NCBI GenBank assembly: GCA_022661535.1
Contig: JAKULF010000010.1
Location: 62,001 to 126,000, forward strand
DNA: 64,000 bases
Source of the DNA: Eutypa lata
Taxonomy: Eukaryota; Ascomycota; Sordariomycetes; Xylariales; Diatrypaceae
Reading direction: 5' to 3'
Below, piece after piece: positions 24,780 through 37,165 of the stretch; the first letter of the stretch is position 1, and each line of letters begins with the position of its first letter. Below the pieces are notes generated by a model. It was not told the DNA's origin, did not search any database, and saw only the letters and a program-made list of their open reading frames with translations. Both the position numbers and the translations under genes were made by a program.

Positions 24780-27412
24780 TCAAGGCGCACCCGAATCAAG
24801 CATCTCCCTGCACACCTCCAGCCGTCCATGGGCCTCCTGCAAGATCTCCGAATGCGACTCGGACGACAACACACCAATCGCATCTAGCAGCTCGGGCAGA
24901 CCATCGGACAGGACCTTCGAACTAGCGACGTCGAGCTCGGTGAGCTTCGCAACGTTGGAGAGGTACTCGTGGATGCCCCCTGGAGCGCGCTGTGCCGAGG
25001 ACGTCGTCATCGTAAAGGGGCGGAGTGCGTTCAAGGATTGGTGTAGGGCCCGGACAAAGGACCAGATGGATAAGGTGGCGTAGTATACGACCCAGGGTCT
25101 GTGGGGGTCGGGATCGCTACGGCAGGAGTACGGGATGCCGTATACGCTTCTGGCGTTTATGTGGTTTGTTGTTCGCTTCTGACGGGGGTCAACTAGGACT
25201 CGGTAGAGAAGTCGGAAGGCGTGGAGGACAGCGTGACGTGTTGAGAGTTGGCCTGCCCATGCCCTCATTCGTGACACTACGTTGGTGTAGTCTCTTGTGG
25301 AGACCTTTCGGCCTAATAAACGTGTTGCCTTGGCGAATACTTGACAGTCGACTATGTCGATGTAGAGACTTATGTGAGCAAGATGATATAGAACAGCGGC
25401 ACTCTGGATCAGCCCGTTAGACCCGGATATTTGACCAGGCCCGTTAGTCTCAGAGTCAATTGTACCCATGGCTTGATCAAAGCTGCTCTTCCAGTCATCG
25501 AAGGCTTTCAGGAGCATCCCGCACCACTTCTCTCTTGTGTCAGCTGAGTTAGACGATGTTTCTAGCCACTTCAAGTGCGTTTCACGATGGCGTAGATGCC
25601 AGCCAACACTCAAGAGACCGCACATGATGATCATACGGCCGAACGAGTGTGTTCTTACTTCTCTCCCGTGGATAGCATTTTTCAGCCCGTCCAGAAAGGA
25701 GACCGGTTTCCAGCCGTAAAACCTAAAACTAGATTCCCTCTGACGGAGGTTCTCGGGGTTCGGAGCTGACCACAAGTCGTCGTCACACGGCAGAGGTAGT
25801 CGAATCTCGTGAGGCGCCATATCTGCCGCGTGCCCAAACATTGCGGCGTGAATGATGTCCATCATGAAGGCGGCGAACACTACCCGATGCATGGCTTCTG
25901 TATCTGCCCAGCGTGTCCAAGAAGTCCGGGCATCCGAAGCTGCTGGATGTTCCTCGCCGTTCTGTACGTCTGGTGGAGATTCTGATCCGGCTCCACCAAT
26001 AAGAGGGCTGCCGCGTCGTAGTAGGTTTAGAGTTAAGGGGTGATATATATGAGCCCTCTCGTGCAGTTTTCGAGACGAATACATCTTCTCATAAAACTCC
26101 AGTAACAGCAGGGCTTGTGCCACCCATAAATCTACGGGTGGCGATGCTTCTTCAGTGTTGAGAATCTCGGACCGAACAGACCATATAATCAAGTCAGCAA
26201 AAGCTCCATATCCTTTCATCTGGCCCGTAGAGTCCTGGTTATAGATCTGTGCCGCACCTAGCGCGATGATAACCATGAGGAGGAAGATAGAACACCGGCT
26301 CGGGGAGAAGGTCGGTTCGTGAACGATCGGCATCCGAGGGGAAACGATATTCCAATAATGCTGTATACAACTACGCAACAATTCCAAACTTAAACTAGGA
26401 ATATCGTTCCCGACCTCTTGCAATACGTTATCCAAAACGGGGTCCGATCGCGATTGTTTTTGCCGGAATAATCGAACCCATCGCAAGAGTTCCTGCCGTC
26501 GAAATTCCGATAAGAGATTATCTACCACGTCCGATTGCTGGGGCGGGGTTAGCGTGAGCTGGGATCTCCCGCTCGTGAGCGATTCTTGGTCGTAGTGAAG
26601 CGTATTATTAAAAGGAGTCTCGAGTCCTCCTTCGTGGAAAAGGCCGTTAATCATATTAAAATCATTTTGGCGTGATTCGAAAAGCCACGTAGCGAAATTC
26701 CCCGGTTCTATTTCATTCACTGACGATACTTGAACCCCGGGATACGGTGCAAACGTCGACTGATCGTGGATCGTAGAAGGGTCACGGCCATAGAAAGCAG
26801 GCTTCGGACGGACGACGTTCACCCCATCTAAAGTAGGTGTCCAAGGAGCGCCCTGTGTGATGGGACTAGGCAGAGCAGCAGTCATCTGCGGTGGATGAAT
26901 CTGCGTTGGCGACTCTGCCATGAGAATAGAGGCATTTCGCGGGGCGCTAGTCGCCGCCAAAGGTGGTGGCCTCGGATTGCCAGCACTCGCGACTGGCGAT
27001 GGCACTACTGGTGATGTCCCCGGTGTCTCATTAGGTAAACTGAAGCTGCTTGCGCGGTTCCTCGGGACATAGGAAGCGGAATGACGCTTCTTGTGCCGTG
27101 CCAGTAAGTCCGGGCGGACAAACATCTGGTTGCAGTCCGGCACATCGCACTTATAGATCTCCTTTGGCTCATCTAAAGAGGGTCAATCAATTAGCATCAT
27201 GGTCATTAGACAAGGCGACCCACAGCGGGCCGAATGATGTAGTTTAGAGCCATACGATTTAATTGATGTCTTTGGAGATGTTCGGCTCTCGAATAAATCT
27301 TATCGCAACCCGGCCACGTGCAGGGGAATCTCCGGGGCGCGCCTTTGCGACTGGCGCGTTTGTAAGCGCCGCCGGCACTGCCGCCGGGCGAGGATGGTGG
27401 TTGGGTGGCCAT
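24780..27412 (-). CDS. C2H2 zinc-finger transcription factor with fungal_trans domain
   Basis: Exons 27412-27256 and 27172-24780 join across an 83-nt GTATGG...TAG intron to 849 aa. Two tandem C2H2 fingers lie near residues 28-80: CTWPGCDKIYSRAEHLQRH, whose final His is created by the splice (HQLNH), then CDVPDCNQMFVRPDLLARHKKRH. A Pro/Ser-rich linker follows. A fungal-specific middle homology region covers about residues 270-600, with CIQHYWNIVSPRMPIVHEP and IALGAAQIY. This layout (two fingers then fungal_trans) defines a common ascomycete nuclear regulator family. The targets cannot be read from the sequence, and no biosynthetic or catabolic cluster surrounds it. The start is the ATG of MATQPPSS; an overlapping upstream ATG at 27453 is in another frame. 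Confidence 0.92.
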
Positions 27413-28243
27413 TCATTCAGGCCGCGGGAGGCATTGCTACGTTTTAACATCAACTCATTCCACGCGGTGCGATGAGCCTCTCACGACGGATGTAAGAAGC
27501 TCGTGTTATGATGATGTTGTAAGTGTCCATGATATAGCTGGGCAAACAGCGCATAAGATTTCCCTCCAGCTGAGATGTCAGTTTGAGGCGCCTCTAACTA
27601 GTTACAGGGGACAGGTGGAGATTAGCGTGGGGGCAAATGGCTTAGCCGGCCTGGGGTAAAATATGTTAAGTGCATAAACTCGACAAGTCGTTGCCAAATT
27701 GAATAACATGCTATAAAATCAAGATTCAAATAAATCGTGGTTAATTAAGAATAACTAGGGATTATTCTATTTATAGCTTCACAATAATAATACTGTTTAA
27801 ATTTTACATTACCTTAATGAACTTTGGCACCAACTTGCCCGCTTAACTATATATCCCCTAAGTCTTATCTCTGACGCCGATGTAAGACATGTTCTGCTAA
27901 ATTTAGATGTCATCTACTGGACCATCTAGTCGAGGCAAACATGGAGTACCAGTCGTTGGACAAATACAATGGAATTGTCTCGACGCTCTTTGTCTTTTTT
28001 GTACATGGGTTCGGAACCCCGCTTGGCTTTGTTGTCGAGTCCTTAAAGCGGCTGGATAGATTGTTCGTATACTTGGAAACACCCTCTTTTTTCACGAACA
28101 ACATCTGTTTTCTTTATAGTAACGAACAGGCTTATGAGATATGTCTATATAAAGCGGGCAGCGCATCACTAATGAGGTAAAACCAATTACAGTTGTGTTA
28201 ACACAAACGAGCAAAAATAACAGTAAGACAAGCAGAAACCCCA
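27413..28243. other. Intergenic region, partly AT-rich
   Basis: The stretch at about 27660-27820 is clearly AT-rich compared with its neighbours and may be a small RIP-affected relic. A short frame at 27941-28180 has no recognisable motif. No gene supported. Confidence 0.5.
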
Positions 28244-29035
28244 ATGGACCACGCAATGGAACACGATACCAAGCCAGAGACTGGCAGCTGGCTCTATTCT
28301 TCATTACTTCAAATCGTTCGCCCTATAACAAATCTTACCACTAAGTTTGGGACACTCGCGAACCTATACACTACCGGGCCAAGCTACCAGTATAGTGAAG
28401 AAGACAACACGCGATTTACCGACATTTGGAAGGAAACAGACGCTGATGTCGTCTTTTTTTCCCTTCACATCGTTACCCAGAATGATGATGAGTCCCAGAT
28501 CAAGCAAATCGGCGTGTCGAAGTGGCGCTCTGATAGCGGGACTCAAATACTCTCCCTCCAGGCTCAGGTTGAGGATGACAACGTGGTTGAGAAATCATCA
28601 TTCCCACGACTAGTAGTCAATGATTTCATGTTTGGCGAAGCTGAAGTTATATCCGAATCTGACATAGGCGCGTGGTTGGAATGCACTTTTAGGTGCTTGA
28701 GAGGCTCTCAACAGCCGACATACCTTGTAGGATATGACATTTCCGACGTCCTTCGTCTAGTCCAACCATACTGGAAAGTTCCAGGTGACATTATCATATT
28801 TGATACACGAGCCATATTGGAATTCAAACAGCAAGCAAGGAGCCATCCATCCCTTAAACAAACGTTAGGGGCGATTGCCAGGGGATGGGATGGGTCTCAA
28901 CTCGACAATGCAGGAAATTGTGCTCGGTTTATATTAGAATTGGTGGATCGACATGCCAGCCGAATCAAGGCGCAGTATGATACAAAAAAATACATGCATA
29001 TGGGACTGAACATGTGGAGATCTCCCTCATGGTAA
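28244..29035 (+). CDS. Degenerate DEDDh-fold (Gfd2/YDR514C-like) protein, probable pseudo-exonuclease
   Basis: Single exon, 263 aa, first ATG chosen. The fold of the Gfd2/YDR514C-type RNase H-like DEDDh domain can be followed: a beta strand VVFFSLHIV then QIKQIGVSKW (exoI region), YLVGYDISDVLRLV (exoII region), IIIFDTRAIL, and DNAGNCARFILELV (exoIII region). Active members usually show D-x-E in the first block and HNAGNDA in the last. Here the first block reads L-H-I-V and the last D-N-A-G-N-C, so most metal-binding acidic residues are gone. The family resemblance is my recognition of the pattern; loss of nuclease activity is inference. It is convergent with a HET-domain gene 240 bp downstream. 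No membrane segment or signal peptide is apparent. Confidence 0.75.
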   Translation: MDHAMEHDTKPETGSWLYSSLLQIVRPITNLTTKFGTLANLYTTGPSYQYSEEDNTRFTDIWKETDADVVFFSLHIVTQNDDESQIKQIGVSKWRSDSGTQILSLQAQVEDDNVVEKSSFPRLVVNDFMFGEAEVISESDIGAWLECTFRCLRGSQQPTYLVGYDISDVLRLVQPYWKVPGDIIIFDTRAILEFKQQARSHPSLKQTLGAIARGWDGSQLDNAGNCARFILELVDRHASRIKAQYDTKKYMHMGLNMWRSPSW

Positions 29036-29275
29036 AGAATTAACTAGAATTGGCTAGAGCCCAATGATAGAGCGACCTTCGTGGAAGGGAGTTGCCTTGA
29101 TTGGAGTACCTTGACTTGGAGCAGGGCATTTAAAGATACCAGTTTGTAGTTAATGAAGTCCTTCAACTTTTATTAAACGTTCGCTTCTTAGCGGACTCTA
29201 AAAAGTTCTCTTGGTGACTACATTTCTAAAGGGTAAAATAAGTAAAGAGAAGCTGCTGTTACAAATAAACCCATA

Positions 29276-31154
29276 TTATTCCATAACTCGTTCGGGCCTT
29301 TCTCTGAAAATGATGTCAACAAGCAGTTCACGCTGTCCACGAAGATTCTGCAACTCTTGATGTGACACTATAATCATTGGAGTATGGAGAGAGCGGTTAG
29401 CTTGCTGAAAGTCCTCACTGAAATCCTGCCTCAGCTGACTGTGAAGATGGGATAAGTTATCAATCAAATGCCCAAGCTCGTTAACAGGAGTACGGATACC
29501 ATCAAACAAACACATCCACTTGTCCACACCAACAATCCCTTTCCAGAATCTCCTATCAGCGTCCGCAAAAGTGGAATGAATCCAATGTCGTGGTTTTATG
29601 CTTATATCCCAAGCGACTGAGAAGATCGAAGTGAAATTTTGATTAGACACGAGTTGATGGGAGATTCCCATTGGAGAGCGAGCCTTTAGGACCTGCGAGC
29701 AGAAATTTCCGAGATCGAATGCTTGCTCATATCTATTGAACCTGTTCTTAGTTCCCCAGCCAAAGGTAGTAATAACACCAGATGAGAACATAGAGTCGTG
29801 AATAGGCTTTCGCACAGTGGGAATCAATGGTTCCGGTAATGTAAGTGAGCGACTATGGTGTGACTTTTGAATTTCAATAAACAGGGCTGTCTTGGCCTGT
29901 TGCACAATGACAGTGTATGAAGGTTGAAGTAGGACTGTCGAAACTGGTAGATGAACCCTCTGATAGATGTTATGCTGAACATGGCGTAGAAAAATCCATA
30001 TTTTGACGCGCCGGCAAGCCGTTCTTCTCCCGGGCAATACGTCAAGTGGATCCTCGCAGCCGCGGAGTTCCCTTGCACAGTTCAACTCGACAAGAAAAAT
30101 CCCTTCATACCAACTCTTGATTAAGGGGAACTCGATTGATATCCCGAGGTTGGTTATAGAAAAGGGGAAACGCCAGATATCATCGTACCTCACCACCGAG
30201 CCACAAGACAGAAATGCCTTCGGAGATGCGGCTAGAGCTCCAGTACATAACTCTCTCACACCAGCCTGCAAATTCCAGGAAAATATGCTATGGTCGTCCG
30301 AGATTCTTATAATTTCTTGCTGTAGTCTTTGGAAGGTTTCCTGGCCTTCCCCGTACAACATAGGCATGTGAATATTGAAGATTCCTAAGAGACAGTACGC
30401 GGTGTCCTCTGATCGGGTGGTTTCACGGGTTGCAGCCCATGACATCCTCTGGGCAATGGAGTAGTGCTGAATTGTTGACCTGTCATTCAAAGCGCCAATG
30501 TGGATTCTAGTGATGTCTGCTATCCAGTTAGACATTCTGTTCCTATCACCAAGGACGGTCCAGTCAGCCGAAAAAAAGATCACTTGTGATGGTGCTAGAA
30601 GCTCTTGCAACGTCCAGCCACGAGTGAACCAGCGGCTTTTCGACACCATCGAGAACACCTGAGAATCAAGGAAATTGTTGGAATGAATTTGATCAGCGTG
30701 ATCCTGTGTTCGAAAGCTAAATCCTCGATTGGTAAGAATATTGGACGTTTGGAGATGTTGGATATCGACGTCAACTAAATAGGTGTAGCACACTTGAGAA
30801 TCTCTGCCATAATAATGTTAATCTAAATCTCACAACTTTGCTATATTCATTGACGAACCTATACCAAGCAAACATGCTGTTAATAGCCTCGCTCAGCTCC
30901 GCAGAGCTCCTCTTGTCAATACAATTCGTATCACACCAGAGCCATTCCAGCTTATCCTTCTTAGCCTGACTGCAAGCCCCATTGATCTTCAGGAAGCCCG
31001 CTTTGCGTTTGATAGATTCGTCGTACTCGAGACGGGCCCAGTCCTGGAGAGTGATCTCTTCGGCCCCCCAGGTATGACTGAGAATGGCGTAGGGAGGTGT
31101 CTCCTCACTGAAGAAATCCTTTAGTTCGTAGGTCTCCACATTGATTAGACGCAT
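29276..31154 (-). CDS. HET-domain (heterokaryon incompatibility-type) protein
   Basis: Exons 31154-30859 and 30803-29276 join across a 55-nt GTTCGT...CAG intron to give 607 aa, restoring the family motif MFAWYRDSQVCYTYLVDV. The HET domain occupies the N-terminal part: RLINVETYEL, YAILSHTWG (about residues 22-30), EWLWCDTNCIDK, then SRWFTRGWTLQELLAP and SWAATRETTRSEDTAYCLLGIF with GEGQETFQRLQ. This is the common HET plus DUF8212-type layout. No NACHT, WD40 or ankyrin repeats follow; the C-terminal half has no motif I recognise. HET proteins trigger regulated cell death after non-self recognition in fungi, but most members, including this type, are untested. The gene is intact by reading frame. 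Confidence 0.93.
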
Positions 31155-34100
31155 GGTGCCGTGTAGGAGGTGTGGAAAGGAAGGACGATGGTTACAGTGC
31201 GAACTTCCAATCTCAATGATCTAAATAAGGGGCTGCCTTGAGAAATATGGAATGCTAAATAGTTGAACAGAAAGATCCATCGATATCAGTTAAACACCTG
31301 GGGAACAACCACCATTGGGTATCTGGACATTTATGAACCTAACTGGCGATATGAAGCGTATTTAAGTCAACACTTACGGAGGAAAGGCCAACTCTGAGGG
31401 CTATTTCGGGTTACCTACCTATGGATCAGCGAATCTCATACTCTCAGTGAATAATGATATATGATTGATTGCTCGAAGTGATTTACTCAGTGGAACACTG
31501 TATCGGTGACGCACCTGCATCGTAACGAGCACCGCAAGAGATCCCAGGACTCTCGATGAATTAAACGATTAAAACCGATCCGGGATAATGACTCATATAT
31601 CAAACAATGTAAGAGATTTTGGGAATATGTAGATTTACCTCAAGGGGGTTTTATAACTAAAAGAATATCGCGAAAAATCTAAATAACCGAGGGGCACGAA
31701 TAAAAGAAAAGAATAATTCATCTCAACATTTACCCCCCGCTATTCCAATAACATCATACTCCCGCGAATCATGATTCTAAAGCCACTAATTAATTAACAA
31801 ACTACCAAAATTGCCAATTGCAAATCACCTCGTCGCGAGTTGCAGTATACGGTAATTGGAACTACCACATCATTGCGTTCCTCGGCTTGTTTGCGTATTC
31901 GCAGCTACGTTATTCACACCTATGATGACAGTGATGATGTAGGCATTCCAACCTACCTCTAACCACCACACATGTGGTCAATTGCGTCAGAGCTGTCACT
32001 ACTACATGTAAATGCAATCAATCAGTTACTACAAGTCACATTGTCATATGAGGGCTCTGTCTCACGTGTTGAAGAACTTCCTAAGTTCGGAGCCGTATCT
32101 CAAACCCAACGCCAGAGACCAAGAGCTAGATCACATATCTTATATGATAGACTGCTCTCAAGTGATAGTATCACGGCAAGTTTAATCCACTAACCACTGA
32201 ACCATCATGCCCCTAAAAAGGATATAGGTGAACAAACTCACAGACCTGCCTCCTATGGTGGAATGTATGGATACATCTAGTGGTGATCAGCTAGTGCCGT
32301 AACTGATAGCAGATATCACATTCATACTCATTAGTTGGGAGATGCAAAAGTGTGAAGGTGACAAGATATCGAACACTAGTTGAGTGGTTGGTGCCCGACT
32401 TCCTTTGTGTTTGTCCCCGAGCGTGTTCTTGGCGCTAGCCCCTGAATCTGAATTTATGACAGATAACGACGATGAAGTAACAACACGAATTTGTAAGCAT
32501 ATGAGGGTAATTTCCAGGGTTCAGGGAATATTATTCACTACTAAAAACCTAGGCTTGACGATGAATCTCTGGCTATTTTGGTGGGCATCTCATGACAACT
32601 GCGCTCCTGTTGGACTGGTGACTCAAAGCTACACTTTTGCCATACTTGTCTGATTACTAACTTCTCAAGCGCCCTCATCTCTCTTGGATGCATCACTCCA
32701 CACGCCAAGCCCACCAATCCATTTACCCATCGTCGCATCTTTTGCGGTCCTTCTGCTTTTCCTTCGCGTCATCATCGCACTTATATTTCCCTCGGCCTTC
32801 CAGTCGTCTCGGTGTCACTATTGGCTTAGGTCTGTAGTTTGTTTGTCGATACTTCCGACCACAGACCGAACCTCACGAGCCCCTAAGAGGACTGCAGCCT
32901 TGCATCGAGACCTTGAATACTAGCCTTTCAGGCAACGAACACCCATTCACGACTAATACACTGACACCACCCTTCATTAGGCCGGGGGGAGATATAGCCT
33001 AGGACGCCTGACTAAGGCGCCGCGTCTTAGAATGAGATTTTTTTGTTGGCTACATATGTAATACAGAGTAAAAAATTGCTAGTCTAACATGCCAAATATG
33101 TCCCATAGGAGGCTCCGGGATAGTCGCTCTACGGCGGTCCCCGGCATTCCCCGGCTACTACTACTTCCGAAAACCACCTGCTTGGGGTTCTATTTTGTAT
33201 CCTGGGATCTCTCTGAAAATCCCATGCTTGGTACGTACGTCGACTTTTTGCTCTGCTTTTAGAGCTTTTAGTTCTTTGTTACTATCGTGATGCATTTATA
33301 CTACTGGCACGTACAAGCTGTAGTAATGGCCCCGGCGTCTCCCAGAGAGGTCCTCCTACAGGTAATCCAACCCTCAGACCAAGATCGTTCTCTCTGCTCT
33401 TATTGTGATAGACCCACACCACTGGCAGCTCACAGGATTGAATACACACCAAATACCCCGCACGGATTCGTTACATTGGCTCCAAAGCCTTCCAAGACAG
33501 CGACGAGCTTCTCTCTTGCTTCACCTAGGCCGGACCGCTCTCCTTTGCGATTAGAGCTCGCAACTAAGGAATACTACTATGTGAGAATATGGGTGTCATT
33601 CCCAAGGCTCAGGAAAGCTTGGTGTGTTTGTCAGGAGTCTAGGTTATGAGTCTCTAGCTATATACCACCCCCCTCAAAGGTCTGCAAAGGGAAGAAGGCG
33701 ATATCGTATTGACTCCGGAGAGACAACAACAGAGTGGCGTAGAAGCTCTAGACTACATATATGATGAATGTTGTGTAAACTGCCCCCAGGTGCTGGATTT
33801 ATGGTTACATGATGCGCGGCTGTAGAGACGCAGTGTAAGGAGACGATCGATACACAAACATGATATATGATGAAGTCCGATGCGATAGACATTATATCGA
33901 CCGTGAGGCCGGTCCATACCACTCTTCGCATACGTCATCATACTGCCGACCAACTCCAGAAGTGTGCAGGCCCTTCACTGTCATACCGACTTTCACATAC
34001 CCGGCATACTCGGGCAGCGACTAGTTGATGTACCGACACTCTGCGACAACATTAGCGCTTAAAGATATATGCTGTCGGAAGTTCATGCACCGCCTCCAGG

Positions 34101-37100
34101 CCATCTCCGAGATGCTCATGGTTTGCTTCGCGCGCGGCCTCGGCTTCGATGAAGATGATGGGTATTTCGTGCGGTTTCACGATGCGAAATGCAGTGGTCC
34201 GAGAACCCGGAGAAACCCACGTGCTCTGCTGCGTCGCAGAGCTGGGCTACGATTTCGTTGATGCCTTCGATGAACTCTACCAAGGACATCACGCTACGGT
34301 TTCACAGCTCCGCACTCGATTCCCACCGCACAGGGATCTGTCATGAGACCGGGACGGTGTATGTCGATGCATGTACCACCACCACGAGATTCTCACAGGC
34401 ACGCGATGTTGTTTGGCCGGAAACTATGACCGGGTTTACGGGTTGACCTGTCACTGTACAATCACCAGATGAATTATCAGCAAGGGCTATGTAAGTAAAC
34501 TACGAGCTACCTGAGATGGCAGCCGGTCAACTAAGGTTGTCACACTATGTAAACTATCTGCCACACTTGCCCGAATACCTAGCTTCTCACAAGCCCTCAT
34601 AGAGAAGTGATGGCATTGAAGCTATCACCACCTCCGTCGCCCATGAAAAGAAAACACAATGGTGGTACCCTCATCCCCTCCCAAGATATCACTCGTCAAA
34701 TCTATCAACACACTGTGGCATGTCTCGCAGTCCCTATACTTGCTCCATCTCGTCGTAATGTTATGTTTTTCTTCTTCTAAATTTCCTAGCCACTGTTATC
34801 TCATCCACCTGTTCTAAGCTATTATCTGGGGTCTACAAGTGTGTCTCCATCGGTGCTTTTGACTGCCAGCTGCTACATTGGGTGCTGCTATGTGCTCTTC
34901 GTCAACTGGTTCTTCTGCTTCTGGAGTTAGACCTCCGAGACCATCCCGATACGTCCCCGACACCACTAGTACGTCTGTTTCCTTGGCCATCTCTCGCATG
35001 CCACCTTAATCCTTCTTATACTGGCGTCATATTAGCCAGCCATGCATCATTACTTATCTCGAATCGTCTTGGATTATCCCCGTGCCAGTGATCGTCAGTA
35101 ACGGTCGCTACATAGGCTGACGCCGAGATGAATCCATACTCGGAAGCCCGTACGAGCTGTCGTGCTAGCTTCAAACACTCTCAGAGGAATACCTTTACCG
35201 CCACCTCTCTTTACTCTCATTATCATTGTCGTCGTTTGCTTTACACGTATTACCCCTTTTGTAACCGATTGTTAACGCACATGCACTTTAAGTCGTAACA
35301 TGCTAGGTGCATGAAGCTCTGCACCCTCTGTTTCCGGGCTACGTGTTCGAGATGCTGTTACCGCGGCTGTACGAGTTATTTGCGAATGGAGAGGAGGCGT
35401 CGTATATATGGGGTGTTGTGCTGATAATTGAGTCGTCGCTGCGATTGAGCTGAGAGCTTGTGGCATCTGAGAGTGTAGGATGACTAAAGTTGTTGAAGTT
35501 GTCGCCCAGTGTATATGCCATATTGTGCAATTTTACTCTTATCCGTCAAACCGTACATGTGATCGCGTCGTGTGATCATTGGTCGAGGTCCCTGTCCCCG
35601 CCCCCCCAGCGGAATTCGTATACTCGTCATTCTATAGCCACTCCTGTCGTCCCTACCTCTTTGTGTTCTCTGCTCTCGCCTTCCTCCCGCTATCGTGCTC
35701 GCCGAGCTAGCAGAGAAACCGGTCGCTTGTTTAGTAGATAGGTTGATGCGGTCGTCGTACGACTGTGGATAGCATCGACATGCTAGATAGGTCGTTGTGT
35801 TAGTAGAAGTAATGCTTGTTGAGCTAGTAAAGTGCTGGTAGAGTAAGGAGAGATAAATATTCGACCAAAAGAAAAAAGAAAACAAGAAAAAGAGGAACAA
35901 AAGAAAATAAAAGATTTGGAGAGGCGGATGGATCATGGGGCAGATGGAGAATCTTTTGGCTATTGAATATCGTGAACCTCGCCGGCGTCGGGAGAGTGCT
36001 ATTGGGGACAAAACTATAAAAGATATGTGCTCTGTTAAAAGGGGGTGGGGGCATACAGGTACGAGTGTTCGTTGGTGACATACTATCTAGTATGTATGAA
36101 CCCTAAAGCCAACATGGTACTCGACGAAGTAAATGGACAAGGGGCATAATAACTTCTATGGCTTTCTTAGAAGGGTAAGAGTTGTATTTCTACCGCTGGT
36201 TGCGTCTTCGAAGGACAAACATCTTATTCGGGAATTGGTTGTAAATTAGAGCATCTCGTTTTGGTCTCATAACATACACCTTAATTTTCTCCCAACGAAT
36301 TTTACTGAATTAGGCAGGCTCCGGCATACGGCACCCATCCCTGTGCACGTAAGTATTTATGTGCGTATGTGCTTCTCATAATGAGACGCACATGTGTTGA
36401 AAACTGGAGAGTGGTCTGCAGACGCCTACATCGGGAAATATGTAAATCGTCTATGTAATGAGGGATTTTTACGAGGCAGCGCACGGCCTATAACTGCTCC
36501 CTACATTGGCGAGGGTAACGCTGTAGGTAGGGATCAGGTGTCTTAAAACATAGTATCAAGTACATACCTGGGTTGGCCCCCCGGACTCTACTATATGAAT
36601 ATACCAAAAAGAATACCCTGTTCTAGAGTGGTCGTCAATTTTCTTATAGTGATGTCGTGATTAACTGTGATAGCCGTGACTGATCATGAGTGACTATCAG
36701 CTAACTACCTAGCTCTAGGTAATGAGAAGCTAGAAGTTTTTCATAGTGTACACAGCAAGTCTTCAGAAAAGCATGTTAAATTGAAATGGACCTCCTCCCA
36801 AGCCCAAGACCCATGAGTTGTACTTTTAACTATCTAGGTAAAAGAGTCCTGCCTAATCCTGCTGCTTAGCAGTAGTAATACAGAATGTATCATAAACGCC
36901 GGGAAGTGCTCACATATGACCACCACCCCTAATGTAGACCCCTACCCTCCCTACCTCCGTAGTAGACCCGCGACGACAGATATCATATACACCATTTCTT
37001 CATGCAAATGTCCAAAGTCCAGTACCCTTGCTGGATAGGACGTACGTCTGGAGTCTAGTCCAAGTTGTATGTAACCCACTGAGCGAGCCAAGTCTATCTT

Positions 37101-37165
37101 CAATAGTATTATAGAGCTCATATTCCACCCATCGATGGCACCCATCTATCCATCCCATCACGTAT
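31155..37165. other. Six-kilobase gene-poor region with decayed sequence
   Basis: No intact gene supported. The region mixes AT-rich patches (about 31560-31820), short open frames up to 175 codons that overlap on both strands, and a possible coding relic at about 34020-34450 described separately. It separates the HET/pseudo-nuclease pair from HapX and looks like accessory, degenerating DNA. Confidence 0.55.
34025..34446 (+). pseudogene. Possible relic of a 2-oxoglutarate/Fe(II)-type oxygenase gene
   Basis: The first frame reads KFMHRLQAISEMLMVCFARGLGFDEDDGYF, then VRFHDA. This resembles the helix before the jelly-roll core of isopenicillin-N-synthase-like dioxygenases, where a stretch of the type LLxxLAxGLGLxED...HD is usual. 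The similarity then jumps between frames, ending with a CHETG string near 34340. No complete HxD...H iron triad can be assembled, so if the assignment is right the copy is broken by frameshifts. The assignment is weak. Confidence 0.25.

Noticed and set aside
32130..32215. tRNA A-box-like TGGTTCAGTGG on the minus strand
   Set aside because: No acceptable B-box or acceptor stem at the right distance; left as chance or a very old relic.
32995..33055. tRNA-Leu-like string (GACTAAGGCGCCGCG...TTAG) near 33005
   Set aside because: D-arm-like sequence only; no matching anticodon stem, T-arm or acceptor pairing.
35484..36011. 175-codon minus-strand frame with a hydrophobic Phe/Leu run
   Set aside because: The hydrophobic part comes from an A-rich tract (35860-35915); no homology-type motif and overlapping frames contradict it.
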